Positions 35,539 to 47,681 of a DNA stretch of 64,000 nt are shown one piece after another (the first letter of the stretch is position 1; the number at the start of each line of letters is the position of its first letter). The stretch comes from Streptomyces humi (GTDB lineage: Bacteria > Actinomycetota > Actinomycetes > Streptomycetales > Streptomycetaceae). The stretch is from assembly GCF_001005085.2 (NCBI RefSeq), contig NZ_LBMU02000013.1:1-64000 (forward strand), read 5' to 3'. A program made the position numbers and the translations under genes. The notes beneath the pieces were generated by a model. The model did no database searches, was not told the origin of the DNA, and saw nothing but the letters and a program-made list of their open reading frames with translations.

Positions 35539-38114
35539 CCGTCCTGAGGACCTCGATGCGCAACTTCTTCGCGCACAAGGGGCGGATGGCCCTGTCGGCG
35601 GTCGCCGTGCTGCTGTCGGTGGCGTTCGTGTGCGGCACCCTCGTGTTCACCGACACCATGAACACGACGTTCGACAAGCTGTTCGCGGCGACCTCGTCCG
35701 ATGTGACGGTCAGCGCCAGGAGCGCCTCGGACACGGGTGAGACGACCTCCGACAACGGCAGGCCGCCGGTCATGCCCGCCTCGGTGGTCACCCGGGTCCG
35801 GGCGGCGCAGGGCGTCAAGGCGGCGGAGGGGACGGTCTTCTCGACGACCGTGACCGTCGTCGACGCCGAGAAGGACAGCCTGTCGCCGTCCAGCGGCGCC
35901 CCGACCATCGTCGGCAGCTGGAACTCCAACGACGCCCGCACGATGAAGATCACCTCCGGTACGGCGCCGAGGAACGCCGGCCAGATCATGGTCGACGCCG
36001 ACACCGCCGACAAGCACCACCTGACGCTCGGCGACGAGATCGGCGTGATCAGCGCGGTCGGCACACACACCGCGAAGATCTCCGGCATCGCCGACTTCAC
36101 GGTCACCAACCCCGGTGCCGCGATCTTCTACCTGGACACCAGGACCGCGCAGCGGACGCTCGTCGGACGGACCGGCGTCTTCACCAACGTCAACGTGACC
36201 GCGGCGCCCGGCGTGACCGACCCGCAGCTGAAGAAGAACGTGACCGCCGAACTCGGCGCCGCCTACAAGGTGCAGACGGCCAAGGAGACCGCCGACGCCA
36301 ACCAGAAGGACGTCGAGGGCTTCATGAACGTCATGAGGTACGCGATGCTCGGCTTCGCCGGGATCGCCTTCCTGGTCGGCATCTTCCTGATCATCAACAC
36401 CTTCTCCATGCTGGTCGCCCAGCGCACCCGCGAGATCGGCCTGATGCGGGCCATCGGCTCCAGTCGCCGCCAGGTCAACCGGTCCGTGCTCGTCGAGGCC
36501 CTGCTGCTCGGCGTCGTCGGCTCGGTGCTCGGCGTCGGCGCGGGCGTCGGCATCGCGGTCGGTCTGATGAAACTCATGGGCCAGATGGGCATGCACCTGT
36601 CGACCGGTGACCTGACGGTCGCCTGGACCACCCCGGTGATCGGACTGGTCCTCGGCGTTGTCGTCACCGTCCTCGCCGCCTACCTGCCCGCGCGGCGCGC
36701 CGGCAAGGTCTCCCCGATGGCCGCGCTCCGCGACGCGGGCGCCCCCGCCGACGCCAGGGCGGGCCTCGTACGCGCCCTGATCGGCCTTCTCCTGACCGCC
36801 GGCGGCGGCTACGGCCTCTACCTCGCCTCGACCGCGGACAAGGCCAAGGAGGGCTCGCTCTGGCTGGGCCTCGGCATCGTGCTCTCACTGATCGGGTTCG
36901 TGGTCATCGGCCCGCTGCTCGCGGGCGGGGTCGTCCGCGTCCTCGGCGCCGTCCTGCTGCGGATGTTCGGCCCCGTCGGACGCATGGCCGAACGCAACGC
37001 GCTGCGCAACCCGCGCCGCACCGGCGCCACCGGCGCCGCCCTGATGATCGGCCTCGCCCTGGTCGCCTGCCTCTCGGTGGTCGGCTCCTCCATGGTCGCC
37101 TCCGCGTCGGACCAGCTCGACAAGACCGTCGGCACCGACTTCATCATCCAGTCCGACAGCGGCCAGCGGATCACCCCGCAGGCGGTGGCGGCGGTCAAGG
37201 ACGTGCCGGGGCTCGCGCGGGTCACCGAGTACCGGGACACCACCGCCGACTACATCACGCCCGACGGGAAGACCCTCAAGGACACCGACATCACGGCGGC
37301 CGACCCGACGTACGCCACCGACCTGCGCACCAAGACGGTCGCCGGCGACCTCAAGGACGCCTACCGGCCCGACTCGATGTCCGTGCACGAGAAGTTCGCC
37401 AAGGCACACGGCATCCACCTCGGGTCGAAGATCACCGTCAGGTTCAGGGACGGCGGCACCGCCCACCTCACGGTCCGCGCGATCACCAGCAGTGACGTCG
37501 TCATCGACCAGGGCGCCAAGTACATCTCCATCGCCACGCTCGCCAAGTACGTGCCGGCCGACAAGATGCCACTGGACCAGCTGGTCTTCGCCACCGCCAA
37601 GGACGGGCAGCAGGACGCCGCGTACACGTCCCTCAAGTCCGCCCTGCACGACTACCCGCAGTACACGGTGCGCGACCAGACCGACTACAAGCAGGCGCTG
37701 AAGGACCAGATCGGCCAGCTCCTGAACCTGATCTACGGTCTGCTCGCCCTGGCGATCATCGTGGCGGTCCTCGGTGTCGTGAACACCCTGGCCCTGTCGG
37801 TCGTCGAGCGCACCCGGGAGATCGGCCTCATGCGGGCCATCGGTCTCTCCCGCCGGCAGCTGCGCCGCATGATCCGCATGGAGTCCGTGGTGATCGCCCT
37901 GTTCGGCGCCCTGCTCGGCCTCGGCCTGGGCATGGGCTGGGGCGCGACGGCCCAGAAACTGCTCGCCCTCCAGGGGCTGAAGGTCCTGGAGATCCCCTGG
38001 CCCACGATCATCGGTGTCTTCGTCGGCTCGGCCTTCGTGGGCCTGTTCGCCGCGCTGGTCCCGGCGTTCCGCGCGGGCCGCATGAACGTCCTGAACGCGA
38101 TCGCGACGGACTGA
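35535..38114 (+). CDS. FtsX/MacB-type ABC permease, duplicated
   Basis: 859 aa built from two similar halves. Each half has an N-terminal membrane helix, a large extracytoplasmic MacB-like domain, and an FtsX three-helix domain. The FtsX motif RTREIGLMRAIG(S/L)SRRQ appears at about residues 295-315 and again near 765-785. Two extra helices link the halves (about 410-460). This topology is common for actinobacterial lipoprotein or peptide export permeases. The substrate is unknown and no adjacent two-component system or lipoprotein gives a hint. Overlaps the ATPase gene by 4 bp; closed by a 17-bp hairpin. Confidence 0.94.
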   Translation: MTVLRTSMRNFFAHKGRMALSAVAVLLSVAFVCGTLVFTDTMNTTFDKLFAATSSDVTVSARSASDTGETTSDNGRPPVMPASVVTRVRAAQGVKAAEGTVFSTTVTVVDAEKDSLSPSSGAPTIVGSWNSNDARTMKITSGTAPRNAGQIMVDADTADKHHLTLGDEIGVISAVGTHTAKISGIADFTVTNPGAAIFYLDTRTAQRTLVGRTGVFTNVNVTAAPGVTDPQLKKNVTAELGAAYKVQTAKETADANQKDVEGFMNVMRYAMLGFAGIAFLVGIFLIINTFSMLVAQRTREIGLMRAIGSSRRQVNRSVLVEALLLGVVGSVLGVGAGVGIAVGLMKLMGQMGMHLSTGDLTVAWTTPVIGLVLGVVVTVLAAYLPARRAGKVSPMAALRDAGAPADARAGLVRALIGLLLTAGGGYGLYLASTADKAKEGSLWLGLGIVLSLIGFVVIGPLLAGGVVRVLGAVLLRMFGPVGRMAERNALRNPRRTGATGAALMIGLALVACLSVVGSSMVASASDQLDKTVGTDFIIQSDSGQRITPQAVAAVKDVPGLARVTEYRDTTADYITPDGKTLKDTDITAADPTYATDLRTKTVAGDLKDAYRPDSMSVHEKFAKAHGIHLGSKITVRFRDGGTAHLTVRAITSSDVVIDQGAKYISIATLAKYVPADKMPLDQLVFATAKDGQQDAAYTSLKSALHDYPQYTVRDQTDYKQALKDQIGQLLNLIYGLLALAIIVAVLGVVNTLALSVVERTREIGLMRAIGLSRRQLRRMIRMESVVIALFGALLGLGLGMGWGATAQKLLALQGLKVLEIPWPTIIGVFVGSAFVGLFAALVPAFRAGRMNVLNAIATD

Positions 38115-38159
38115 CGGGACGGACACGAAGACCACCGCATACGGGGGTTGCGGGGGTGA

Positions 38160-38199
38160 CCCGGCGCCGGAGAGTCTTGGGGGACTCTCCGGCGCCGGG
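38160..38199 (+). terminator. Terminator after the ABC permease gene
   Basis: Perfect 17-bp stem CCCGGCGCCGGAGAGTC/GACTCTCCGGCGCCGGG (38160-38176, 38183-38199), loop TTGGGG, followed by a T/C-rich run. Confidence 0.92.
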
Positions 38200-38360
38200 C
38201 TCTTCTTCGTCTCTTCGTCTCTTCGTCCTTCGCGTTCAGCTCTTCTTTCGTTCAGCTCTTCTTTCGGGTTCAGCTTTCAGCGAGGCGAGGCGAGGCGAGG
38301 TGAGGCGAGGTGTGGCGAGGCGAGGCGGGTGGTGGCGAGGCGAGGCGGGTGGTGGGCGGG
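38200..38360. repeat. Cluster of minisatellites between the ABC operon and mfd
   Basis: Within 438 bp of gene-free DNA (38115-38552) are several different tandem arrays: CGTCTCTT-like octamers (about 38207-38225), two exact 16-bp copies GTTCAGCTCTTCTTTC (38234-38249, 38250-38265), a GAGGC pentamer array (about 38280-38320), and two exact 20-bp copies GTGGCGAGGCGAGGCGGGTG (38312-38331, 38332-38351). The strand composition flips from pyrimidine-rich to purine-rich across 38275. The remainder up to 38552 holds the mfd promoter. Confidence 0.9.
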
Positions 38361-38552
38361 CACGGGCCTCGGGGGTCCAGGGCGTGCAGCCCTCTGGTAC
38401 GGCCGCCGTGGCGCAGGGCACCTCACAGGGCGACGGAGGTTGTCCACAGCCCCGGGCACCCGCGCCCGCGTAGTCGTAGGCTGGAGAGCCCCCCGGTCGC
38501 AGCCCGCGCCGGGCACTTCGCGTTGCCCACCCCCGGACGAAAGCCGCCCTGA

Positions 38553-42086
<3,534 letters not shown>

Positions 42087-42093
42087 CCGCGGC

Positions 42094-42130
42094 CGGGGGA
42101 CGCCCGCCGACGAAAGGCGTGCGTCCCCCG
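42094..42130 (+). terminator. Terminator after mfd
   Basis: 10-bp stem CGGGGGACGC/GCGTCCCCCG (42094-42103, 42121-42130) beginning 8 bp after the stop, with a possible inner stem in the loop. Confidence 0.7.
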
Positions 42131-42318
42131 AGAGCGTGAGCGGGCGCACGGCCGTGGCACCCGGGCTTCCTTCCCCGTGCCGGGACCCCGACTACCCGAA
42201 GGGGTTGCGGGCATCCGTCCTCTGAGGCCCCGCCGGGTCCGGATCATCCGGCGGTTACGGTGGGGCAGGCAGAGACCCGCCCATGCGGAGGCGGCAGAGG
42301 GAGAGTGTGGGGGCGGAC

Positions 42319-43047
42319 GTGGCACGTCTGAGGGGCGGGGCGGCCATCGCCGTCGTCGTGATCTTCGCCGTGGCGGGATGCAAGGACCTCCAGGACAAGG
42401 GGACTTCCGGAGCCCCCGGTGCGGGTGCCGGGGGCGGGGGCGGGGGCGCGGCCATGACCGCCGCCGACTCGCTCACCGTCAAGGGCCGGGCGCCGAAGAC
42501 CGGTTACACCCGGGCCAAGTTCGGCTCAGCCTGGGCGGACACCGACTCCAACTCCTGCGACACCAGGGACGACATCCTCAAGCGCGACCTGAAACACGTG
42601 AAGTTCACGGGCGGCGACTGCAAGGTCTCCTACGGCGTGCTCGACCCGGACCCGTACTCCGACAAGGACGTCACCTACCGGCGCGGCCGCAGCCTGGTCG
42701 ACATCGACCACCTCGTCGCTCTCTCCGACGCCTGGCAGAAGGGCGCGAAGTACTGGGACGCCGGCAAGCGGATAGCCCTGGCCAACGACCCGCTGAACCT
42801 GCTGGCCGTCGACGCGAGCGCCAACCGCGGCAAGGGCGACGGCGACACGGCCACCTGGCTGCCGTCCAACAAGTCCTACCGCTGCACCTACGTCGCCGCG
42901 CAGGTGGCCGTGAAGAAGAAGTACGGACTGTGGGTCACCGCCGCCGAGAAGGCGGCCATGAAGAAGGTCCTCGCCACCTGCCCGGGCCAGAAACTTCCCA
43001 CGGGCGGCAACCCGACCAAGGCGCCGTCGCGGTTCACGGCACGCTGA
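42319..43047 (+). CDS. Secreted HNH-type (DUF1524/GmrSD-C-like) nuclease lipoprotein
   Basis: 242 aa from GTG 42319 (GGGGG 5 bases upstream; in-frame GTG 42307 and ATG 42283 are alternatives). A short signal peptide ends in the lipobox AVAGC, so the protein is probably anchored outside the membrane. After a Gly-rich linker, the nuclease core shows the GYTRAKFGSAW and DTRDDILKRD blocks. The metal motif is DIDHLVALSDAWQKGA, then LANDPLNLLAVDASANRGKGD, with His in DHLV and Asn in PLNL/SANRGK. The family includes extracellular DNases. Role in DNA scavenging or defence is inferred. Confidence 0.88.
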   Translation: MARLRGGAAIAVVVIFAVAGCKDLQDKGTSGAPGAGAGGGGGGAAMTAADSLTVKGRAPKTGYTRAKFGSAWADTDSNSCDTRDDILKRDLKHVKFTGGDCKVSYGVLDPDPYSDKDVTYRRGRSLVDIDHLVALSDAWQKGAKYWDAGKRIALANDPLNLLAVDASANRGKGDGDTATWLPSNKSYRCTYVAAQVAVKKKYGLWVTAAEKAAMKKVLATCPGQKLPTGGNPTKAPSRFTAR

Positions 43048-43053
43048 CCCGGC

Positions 43054-44172
43054 TCACCGCGCCCCGCCACGCGGCCCGGGTGCGGGGCGGCCCGCCTTCT
43101 CCCAGGCGACGAAGGTGTTGGTGCGCGCGAAGACGAAGGCCTTGACCGGGTCGGCGGAGTACGACCACGGCGCGCTGCCGACGTATCCGCCGACCGCCCC
43201 GAACTGCTCGACGGCCTCCGCGTACCGCTTCGTCTGGAACAGCGCGTCAGCCAGCAGATGCCGTACCGCGGGCAGCCGGTGGTGCCCGGGCGGCACCCGG
43301 TCCACGGCGTCCAGGGTGGCGTCCACGGCCGCGTGCACGAACGGCTGCTCGTACACGGGTGCCTGCGGCTCGCGGAACGAGTGCTCCATCAGCGCCTCCA
43401 GACGCAGTACGGGCAGCAGGCTCCCCGCCGGTGCCGTGGCCGCGGCCTGTTCGGCGAACGCGTACATCAGCTCGTGCGACCCCTGCCACTTGGCGCACCA
43501 GTACTGAAGGGCACTGGCATGGGCACCGAAGTGGTACGGGTCGCGCGCGGTGACCTCGGCCCACAGCGCCCGGAAGTCGTCGTTCGACCAGCCCAGCCCG
43601 CGCGCGACGGTGAGCTGCGCGACCCACGGACTGGGGTCCTCGGGTGCCATCCAGGCGGCCTCCTGGCAGGCGGGCAGTGCCTCGGCCAGCAGCCGGTGGA
43701 AGCCCTCGAACTGCTCGGCGGTGGTGTGCTTGGCCGACTTCGCGCCACGTACCTTGCCGGCCAGCACGACGAGCGCGTCGGCGTGCACCAGCGCGGCCGA
43801 CGGGTCGCCCGGGTACGCGGTCCGCCAGGCCTTGACCCAGGCGTCGTCCTCGGCGGCTGCGTGCACGAGGATGCCGAGCCGGTACCACCGCAGGTCCCAG
43901 TCGCGGCCCGCCCCGGCCAGGTAGCCGGCGGCGCGGCGCCAGTCACCGGCGAGGGCGGCCGCGGCGACCGCGTCCGCCTCGGGGTCGGGGCCCGCGAAGC
44001 GGCTGTCGAGCCGAGCGGCGGGCACCAGTCCGTACTTGGCGGGGTCGATGTTGACCGGCGCCTTGGCCTTCGCCTCCGCCCGCAGCACACGCGCCTTGCG
44101 GGCGTTGCGCGGGACGGTCACCGCGGCGTAGGCGAGGGCGCCGGCACCGGCTATGTCGATCAGGACGTTCAT
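43054..44172 (-). CDS. Conserved hypothetical protein with TPR-like helical architecture
   Basis: 372 aa. An N-terminal hydrophobic segment (IDIAGAGALAYAAVTV) is followed by ~330 residues of alpha-helical repeats rich in Ala, Trp and Tyr. Examples are DWRRAAGYLAGAGRDWDLRWYRLGILVHAA and PYHFGAHASALQYWCAKWQGSHELMYAFAEQAA. Spacing of the Trp/Ala/Tyr positions suggests TPR/SEL1-like helix pairs. I do not recognise a named domain. It shares strand and proximity with the downstream-reading M48 protease and lipoprotein genes, possibly a loose operon; 196 bp of tandem repeats separate it from the protease gene. Confidence 0.8.
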   Translation of the reverse strand: MNVLIDIAGAGALAYAAVTVPRNARKARVLRAEAKAKAPVNIDPAKYGLVPAARLDSRFAGPDPEADAVAAAALAGDWRRAAGYLAGAGRDWDLRWYRLGILVHAAAEDDAWVKAWRTAYPGDPSAALVHADALVVLAGKVRGAKSAKHTTAEQFEGFHRLLAEALPACQEAAWMAPEDPSPWVAQLTVARGLGWSNDDFRALWAEVTARDPYHFGAHASALQYWCAKWQGSHELMYAFAEQAAATAPAGSLLPVLRLEALMEHSFREPQAPVYEQPFVHAAVDATLDAVDRVPPGHHRLPAVRHLLADALFQTKRYAEAVEQFGAVGGYVGSAPWSYSADPVKAFVFARTNTFVAWEKAGRPAPGPRGGAR

Positions 44173-44210
44173 GACGGGTCTTTCGGGTTCGGGGATGTTC
44201 CGGGAGGCGG

Positions 44211-44249
44211 TCGAAGGTGGCGGTCGAAGGTGGCGGTCGAAGGTGGCGG
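44211..44249. repeat. 13-bp tandem repeat, three copies
   Basis: TCGAAGGTGGCGG repeated exactly three times (44211-44223, 44224-44236, 44237-44249), about 40 bp upstream of the TPR-like gene start on the minus strand. Confidence 0.9.
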
Positions 44250-44295
44250 TGCGGGGGAGAGGAGGTGACGGGAGGAGACGGGAGACGGGAGGCTC

Positions 44296-44359
44296 GTCAG
44301 GCCGTCAGGCCGTCAGGTCGTCAGGCCGTCAGGCTGTCAGGTCGTCAGGTCGTCAGGTC
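44296..44359. repeat. Octamer array GTCAGGYY, eight copies
   Basis: Eight consecutive 8-bp units of GTCAGG followed by CC, TC or CT fill 44296-44359, ending 10 bp from the M48 protease stop codon. With the 13-bp array it makes up most of the 196-bp gap between the two minus-strand genes. Confidence 0.92.
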
Positions 44360-44368
44360 GGCCGTCCG

Positions 44369-46204
44369 TCAGTACGGGACGCTGGGTGGTGGCCAGGGCC
44401 GGGCGGCGGGTGGCGGTGCCGTGCCGTCGGACGGGTGGCGGCTCCCGCCGGGCAGCAGCAGGGCGCGCAGTGGTGCCGTGCCGGGCGGTGCGGCGACCGC
44501 GTGGTCCAGCGACTGCTCCAGCGCCTCGGCGAACCGTTCCGGCGTCACCGTTCGCACCGCCGGCCCCGACCAGCACAGTTCCCACCGGCACAGCCCCGAG
44601 TCCAGCGCGGCCAGCAGGGCCAGCCGGCGCAGGGCCGAGCGGAGGGCCGTCCGGGCGAACTCGCGCGCCGCCCGGCCACTGCTGAGGCCGGCCCGCTCCG
44701 ACCGGGGGAGCCGGCCCGCGAGGTCGTACAGCAGACCGTGGTCGAGCAGGTCCAGGAGGTGGCCGAGCTGTACGGCCGAAGGTGCGGCCAGGACGCCCGG
44801 TCCCGTCACCTGGGCCATGGCCGCCAGCAGGGGTGCCGCCTCCCGTGCCCAGCTCTCGCGCCGGACCCGGGTGGGCAGTTCGGCCCAGGGCACCCGCCGC
44901 CAGGACAGTGTCTCCTCACCCAGCACGCGCTGTTCGAGCGCGGCGAGGAGCTGGTCCGGCGCCCGGAGCAGCGCGAGCGCCGGGCGTCGTACGGACGTGG
45001 CGCCGCGCCCGTCGTCGGGCAGTGCCCGCAGTGCCGCGATGCGGTCGGCCGTGGGCGGGTGGCTGTCGTAGGGGGACCGCTCCTCGGGGGTGTCCTCCGG
45101 GCGGGGTGTCCTGTCCCACGGTTCCAGGCGCTCACGGCGTTCGTGCTCCGCGAGGAGGTGTCCGAGCCCGCCGTGGAACTGCCCCCACGGCGGCAGCAGG
45201 CGTGCCTCCCGCCCCATCAGGGCGTAGTCGCGCAGATAGCGGTCGTCCATGGCGTCGAGCACGGGAACGCGGCGCAGTGCGGCGGTCATGGCGTCCCGTC
45301 CGGCGATGACGGCGGCGGTGCGGTCGGCCGCGTACTCCTGCCGGCGGCTGACGGCCTCGGTCAGGCGCAGGCACAGCGCGGCGTACGCCGAGAACACCAG
45401 GGCGAGGTAGTGGTCCGGGCCGCGCGCGGGCCCCCGTTCCGGTTTTGGCGGCCGGCCGGCCGCCCTGCGCCGTGCGGCCCGCGCGGCGGACGTCGCCCGC
45501 TCCTCGGCCTCCTCACGCGCGGCCCGCTGCCGCAACGTGCGCACCGTCCCGAGCACCCTGCGGTGCAGCGCCCAGACCAGAGCGCCCAGGCGGGTGTCGT
45601 GCCGCGCGTAATGGCCCAGTTCGTGGGCGAGCACGGCGTCCAGTTCGGGCTCCGGAAGACCGATCAGCAGGGCCACGCCGAGGAAGAGCCGCCGTTCGCC
45701 CGGGACCAGCCCGAGCCACCGGGCCTGCTCCTGCACCATGGCGCCCGCCCCCGGTGTCACCCGTATCTCCACGGGCGGCCTGGTACCCACGCGTTCGGCC
45801 AGCTCACCCACGCGCCGCCACAGTCCGGGCTGCTCCTCAGGCGTCACCGGCAGACCGGGGATCTCGTCAGGCCCGTCGCCGGGACCGAGGCTGAGCAGGA
45901 CGACCCGTACCACGCACCAGGCGACGGCCAGCGAACCGAGCCACCCCTCGACGGTCATGACCGTGATGGCCGGGCCACGGGCCAGGAAGACGTCAAGCAG
46001 TGCCAGCACGACGAGGACGAACAGCGCCAGCGCGTAGAACCCGATCAGCAGGCCGAGGGCGAGCGCGGCGCGCAGGAAGGTTCCGGGTACGGCGGGCAGC
46101 CGCACGGCGGCCGGCGCGGCGGCCGGCGCGGAGGCCGACGCGGCGGCCGGTACAGCGGCTGGTACGGCGGTTGCCCGGCCGGCGGCGCGGGGCGACTGGC
46201 GCAT
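44369..46204 (-). CDS. M48-type membrane metallopeptidase
   Basis: 611 aa. An Ala-rich N-terminus is followed by two membrane helices (about 43-75 and 85-107) and an M48 (HtpX/Ste24-like) catalytic domain. The zinc site is AVLAHELGHYARHD (HEXXH), with the third ligand Glu in RRQEYAADRTA about 80 residues later. The C-terminal ~250 residues (from YDSHPPTADRIAAL) are Arg/Pro/Ala rich and extend beyond the usual M48 length. Likely role: quality control or processing of membrane proteins. Starts 51 bp after the end of the lipoprotein gene on the same strand. Confidence 0.88.
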   Translation of the reverse strand: MRQSPRAAGRATAVPAAVPAAASASAPAAAPAAVRLPAVPGTFLRAALALGLLIGFYALALFVLVVLALLDVFLARGPAITVMTVEGWLGSLAVAWCVVRVVLLSLGPGDGPDEIPGLPVTPEEQPGLWRRVGELAERVGTRPPVEIRVTPGAGAMVQEQARWLGLVPGERRLFLGVALLIGLPEPELDAVLAHELGHYARHDTRLGALVWALHRRVLGTVRTLRQRAAREEAEERATSAARAARRRAAGRPPKPERGPARGPDHYLALVFSAYAALCLRLTEAVSRRQEYAADRTAAVIAGRDAMTAALRRVPVLDAMDDRYLRDYALMGREARLLPPWGQFHGGLGHLLAEHERRERLEPWDRTPRPEDTPEERSPYDSHPPTADRIAALRALPDDGRGATSVRRPALALLRAPDQLLAALEQRVLGEETLSWRRVPWAELPTRVRRESWAREAAPLLAAMAQVTGPGVLAAPSAVQLGHLLDLLDHGLLYDLAGRLPRSERAGLSSGRAAREFARTALRSALRRLALLAALDSGLCRWELCWSGPAVRTVTPERFAEALEQSLDHAVAAPPGTAPLRALLLPGGSRHPSDGTAPPPAARPWPPPSVPY

Positions 46205-46255
46205 CGGCGTCCTTCGAGGGAGACGGAACGGTCACCGGGCCGGGAAGCCCACCGG

Positions 46256-46972
46256 CTACTTCTTCAGCGCCGACAGGACCGTGGCCGTCACCTTCTTCGC
46301 GGACGCGGCGCCGTTGTCGCTGCCCGCCGTGGACAGCACGGTGACCACGGAGTTCCCGGAACGGGCCGCGATCAGCGTGGTGCCGTTCTCCCAGTAGCCG
46401 CTCGTCAGGGTCATCGTGTAGGCCTCTTCGGCGAGTCCGGACGTGGCGCTGCCGGAGAGCTTCACCTTGGCGTGCGCGTCGGTGTCCGTGTACGTGGCAC
46501 ACGCGGCCGCCACCGACCGCAGGGCCTTCATCACCTCGGTCGCGGTGGTGCCCTGGAAGGTGTCGATCTCCTGGTCCACCTCCTCCGTCTTGTTCGCGTA
46601 GCCGTTCTGCGCGAACGACACCCCGCCCTTGTAGCCGGAGACCTGGATCCAGGACGTGGTCTCCAGTCTGGTGCAGTCCGGCTTGCCGGTCTTCCGGGCG
46701 GCCGGGGAGAGGAACTGGCCACCGCTGTCCGCGGAACCGTCGGACTCCAGGGTGAGCCCGGAGGGGAAGGCCGAGGCGGGCGCGAGGGCCTTCTTCAGCT
46801 GTGTACCGGTGAACAGACCGGCGTCGGGGTCCTGCGCCTTGGCCGGCTTGGCACCGGCGCTGGTGCCGTTACCGGAGCCGGAGTCGGCGGACGAACCGGA
46901 GGAGCATGCGGACAGGGCCAACGGGAGTGCCGCGACGGTCATGAGCACGGCGGCACGGGACGAGAGACGCAT
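46256..46972 (-). CDS. Secreted lipoprotein of unknown function
   Basis: 238 aa. The signal peptide MRLSSRAAVLMTVAALPLALSAC ends with a good lipobox (LSAC). A Ser/Gly-rich linker follows, then a ~190-residue globular domain with two Cys (PDCTRLETTSW and AACATYTDTD) and a pattern resembling PknH-type sensor or DUF-like lipoproteins of actinobacteria (ends TVLSALKK). ATG 46972 is preceded by AAGGA; the longer in-frame reading is proline-rich noise. It leads the protease/TPR group on the minus strand. Confidence 0.85.
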   Translation of the reverse strand: MRLSSRAAVLMTVAALPLALSACSSGSSADSGSGNGTSAGAKPAKAQDPDAGLFTGTQLKKALAPASAFPSGLTLESDGSADSGGQFLSPAARKTGKPDCTRLETTSWIQVSGYKGGVSFAQNGYANKTEEVDQEIDTFQGTTATEVMKALRSVAAACATYTDTDAHAKVKLSGSATSGLAEEAYTMTLTSGYWENGTTLIAARSGNSVVTVLSTAGSDNGAASAKKVTATVLSALKK

Positions 46973-47262
46973 CGGAGTCCTTCTCGGGTGGTTGGACGGT
47001 GGAATCGTGGAACGGCGGTGTGCGGAACCGGGGGACGACCGGGGCGCGTGAAGGCGGCGGCCGGGCCGCGCCGGGCGCGGTGGCGGTGGCCGTGGCGGTG
47101 GCCGTGGCGGTGGGGGTGGGGTGTCGGGGTGGTGCATGCCGGGCGCGGTGCCGGTGGTGCCGGTGGTGCCGGAGGTGCCGGAGGTGCTGGTAATGCCAGC
47201 GGTCCCGGTGGTGTCGGTGGTGTCGGTGGTGTCGGTGGTGCTGGATGAGGCTGGATCGGCTT
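46973..47262. repeat. Gene-free G-rich minisatellite region
   Basis: 290 bp containing two exact 12-bp copies GTGGCGGTGGCC (47080-47091, 47092-47103) with a third imperfect copy, then runs of 9-bp GGTGCCGGT/GGTGTCGGT units across about 47148-47243. On the minus strand this lies between the small secreted peptide gene and the lipoprotein gene and must include the lipoprotein promoter near 46980-47040. Reading frames across it are low-complexity artefacts. Confidence 0.8.
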
Positions 47263-47496
47263 TCAGCCCGGCGTGGGCTCGCTGTGGGTCGGGTCCGGCG
47301 AAGGCCGGCCGTGCGTCCGCGGGGTCTGCCCGGCGTCCGGTGTGCGGCCGGGGGAGACGGAGGTCCCGTGGGACGGGCCGCCTGAAGCACCGCTGGACGG
47401 GCTGCCCCCGGCACCGCCGCCTGCGTGCGCGGACACGCTGCCGATGATGACGAATCCCACTAGGGCGCTGAGTCCCATCCTGGTCTTCATGCCCAT
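47263..47496 (-). CDS. Small secreted low-complexity peptide
   Basis: 77 aa. Residues 1-25 form a convincing signal peptide (MGMKTRMGLSALVGFVIIGSVSAHA), followed by ~50 residues rich in Gly, Ser, Pro and Thr with no Cys. ATG 47496 has GGGGAGGGGAT upstream, supporting a real gene. The mature part looks disordered. Function unknown. Confidence 0.5.
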   Translation of the reverse strand: MGMKTRMGLSALVGFVIIGSVSAHAGGGAGGSPSSGASGGPSHGTSVSPGRTPDAGQTPRTHGRPSPDPTHSEPTPG

Positions 47497-47681
47497 GGCT
47501 GATCCCCTCCCCCGTGGCGGTCGCCCCTCAGGCCGCCGTTGTTCGCGAGGTCAATAAGAGCAGAGCTTGTGAACCGAGTCAACACGATGCGTGCGACACG
47601 CCGTGTACACGGCCGTGAACCCGTAGATCCCGTGTGCGTCGGTATGCTCGGCGCATCACGGGACGAGGGGAGCGGGGGCGC

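Noticed and set aside
44153-47248. A 1031-codon plus-strand frame opposite the M48 protease and lipoprotein genes
   Set aside because: Low-complexity sequence running through tandem repeats; the minus strand has HEXXH and lipobox features.
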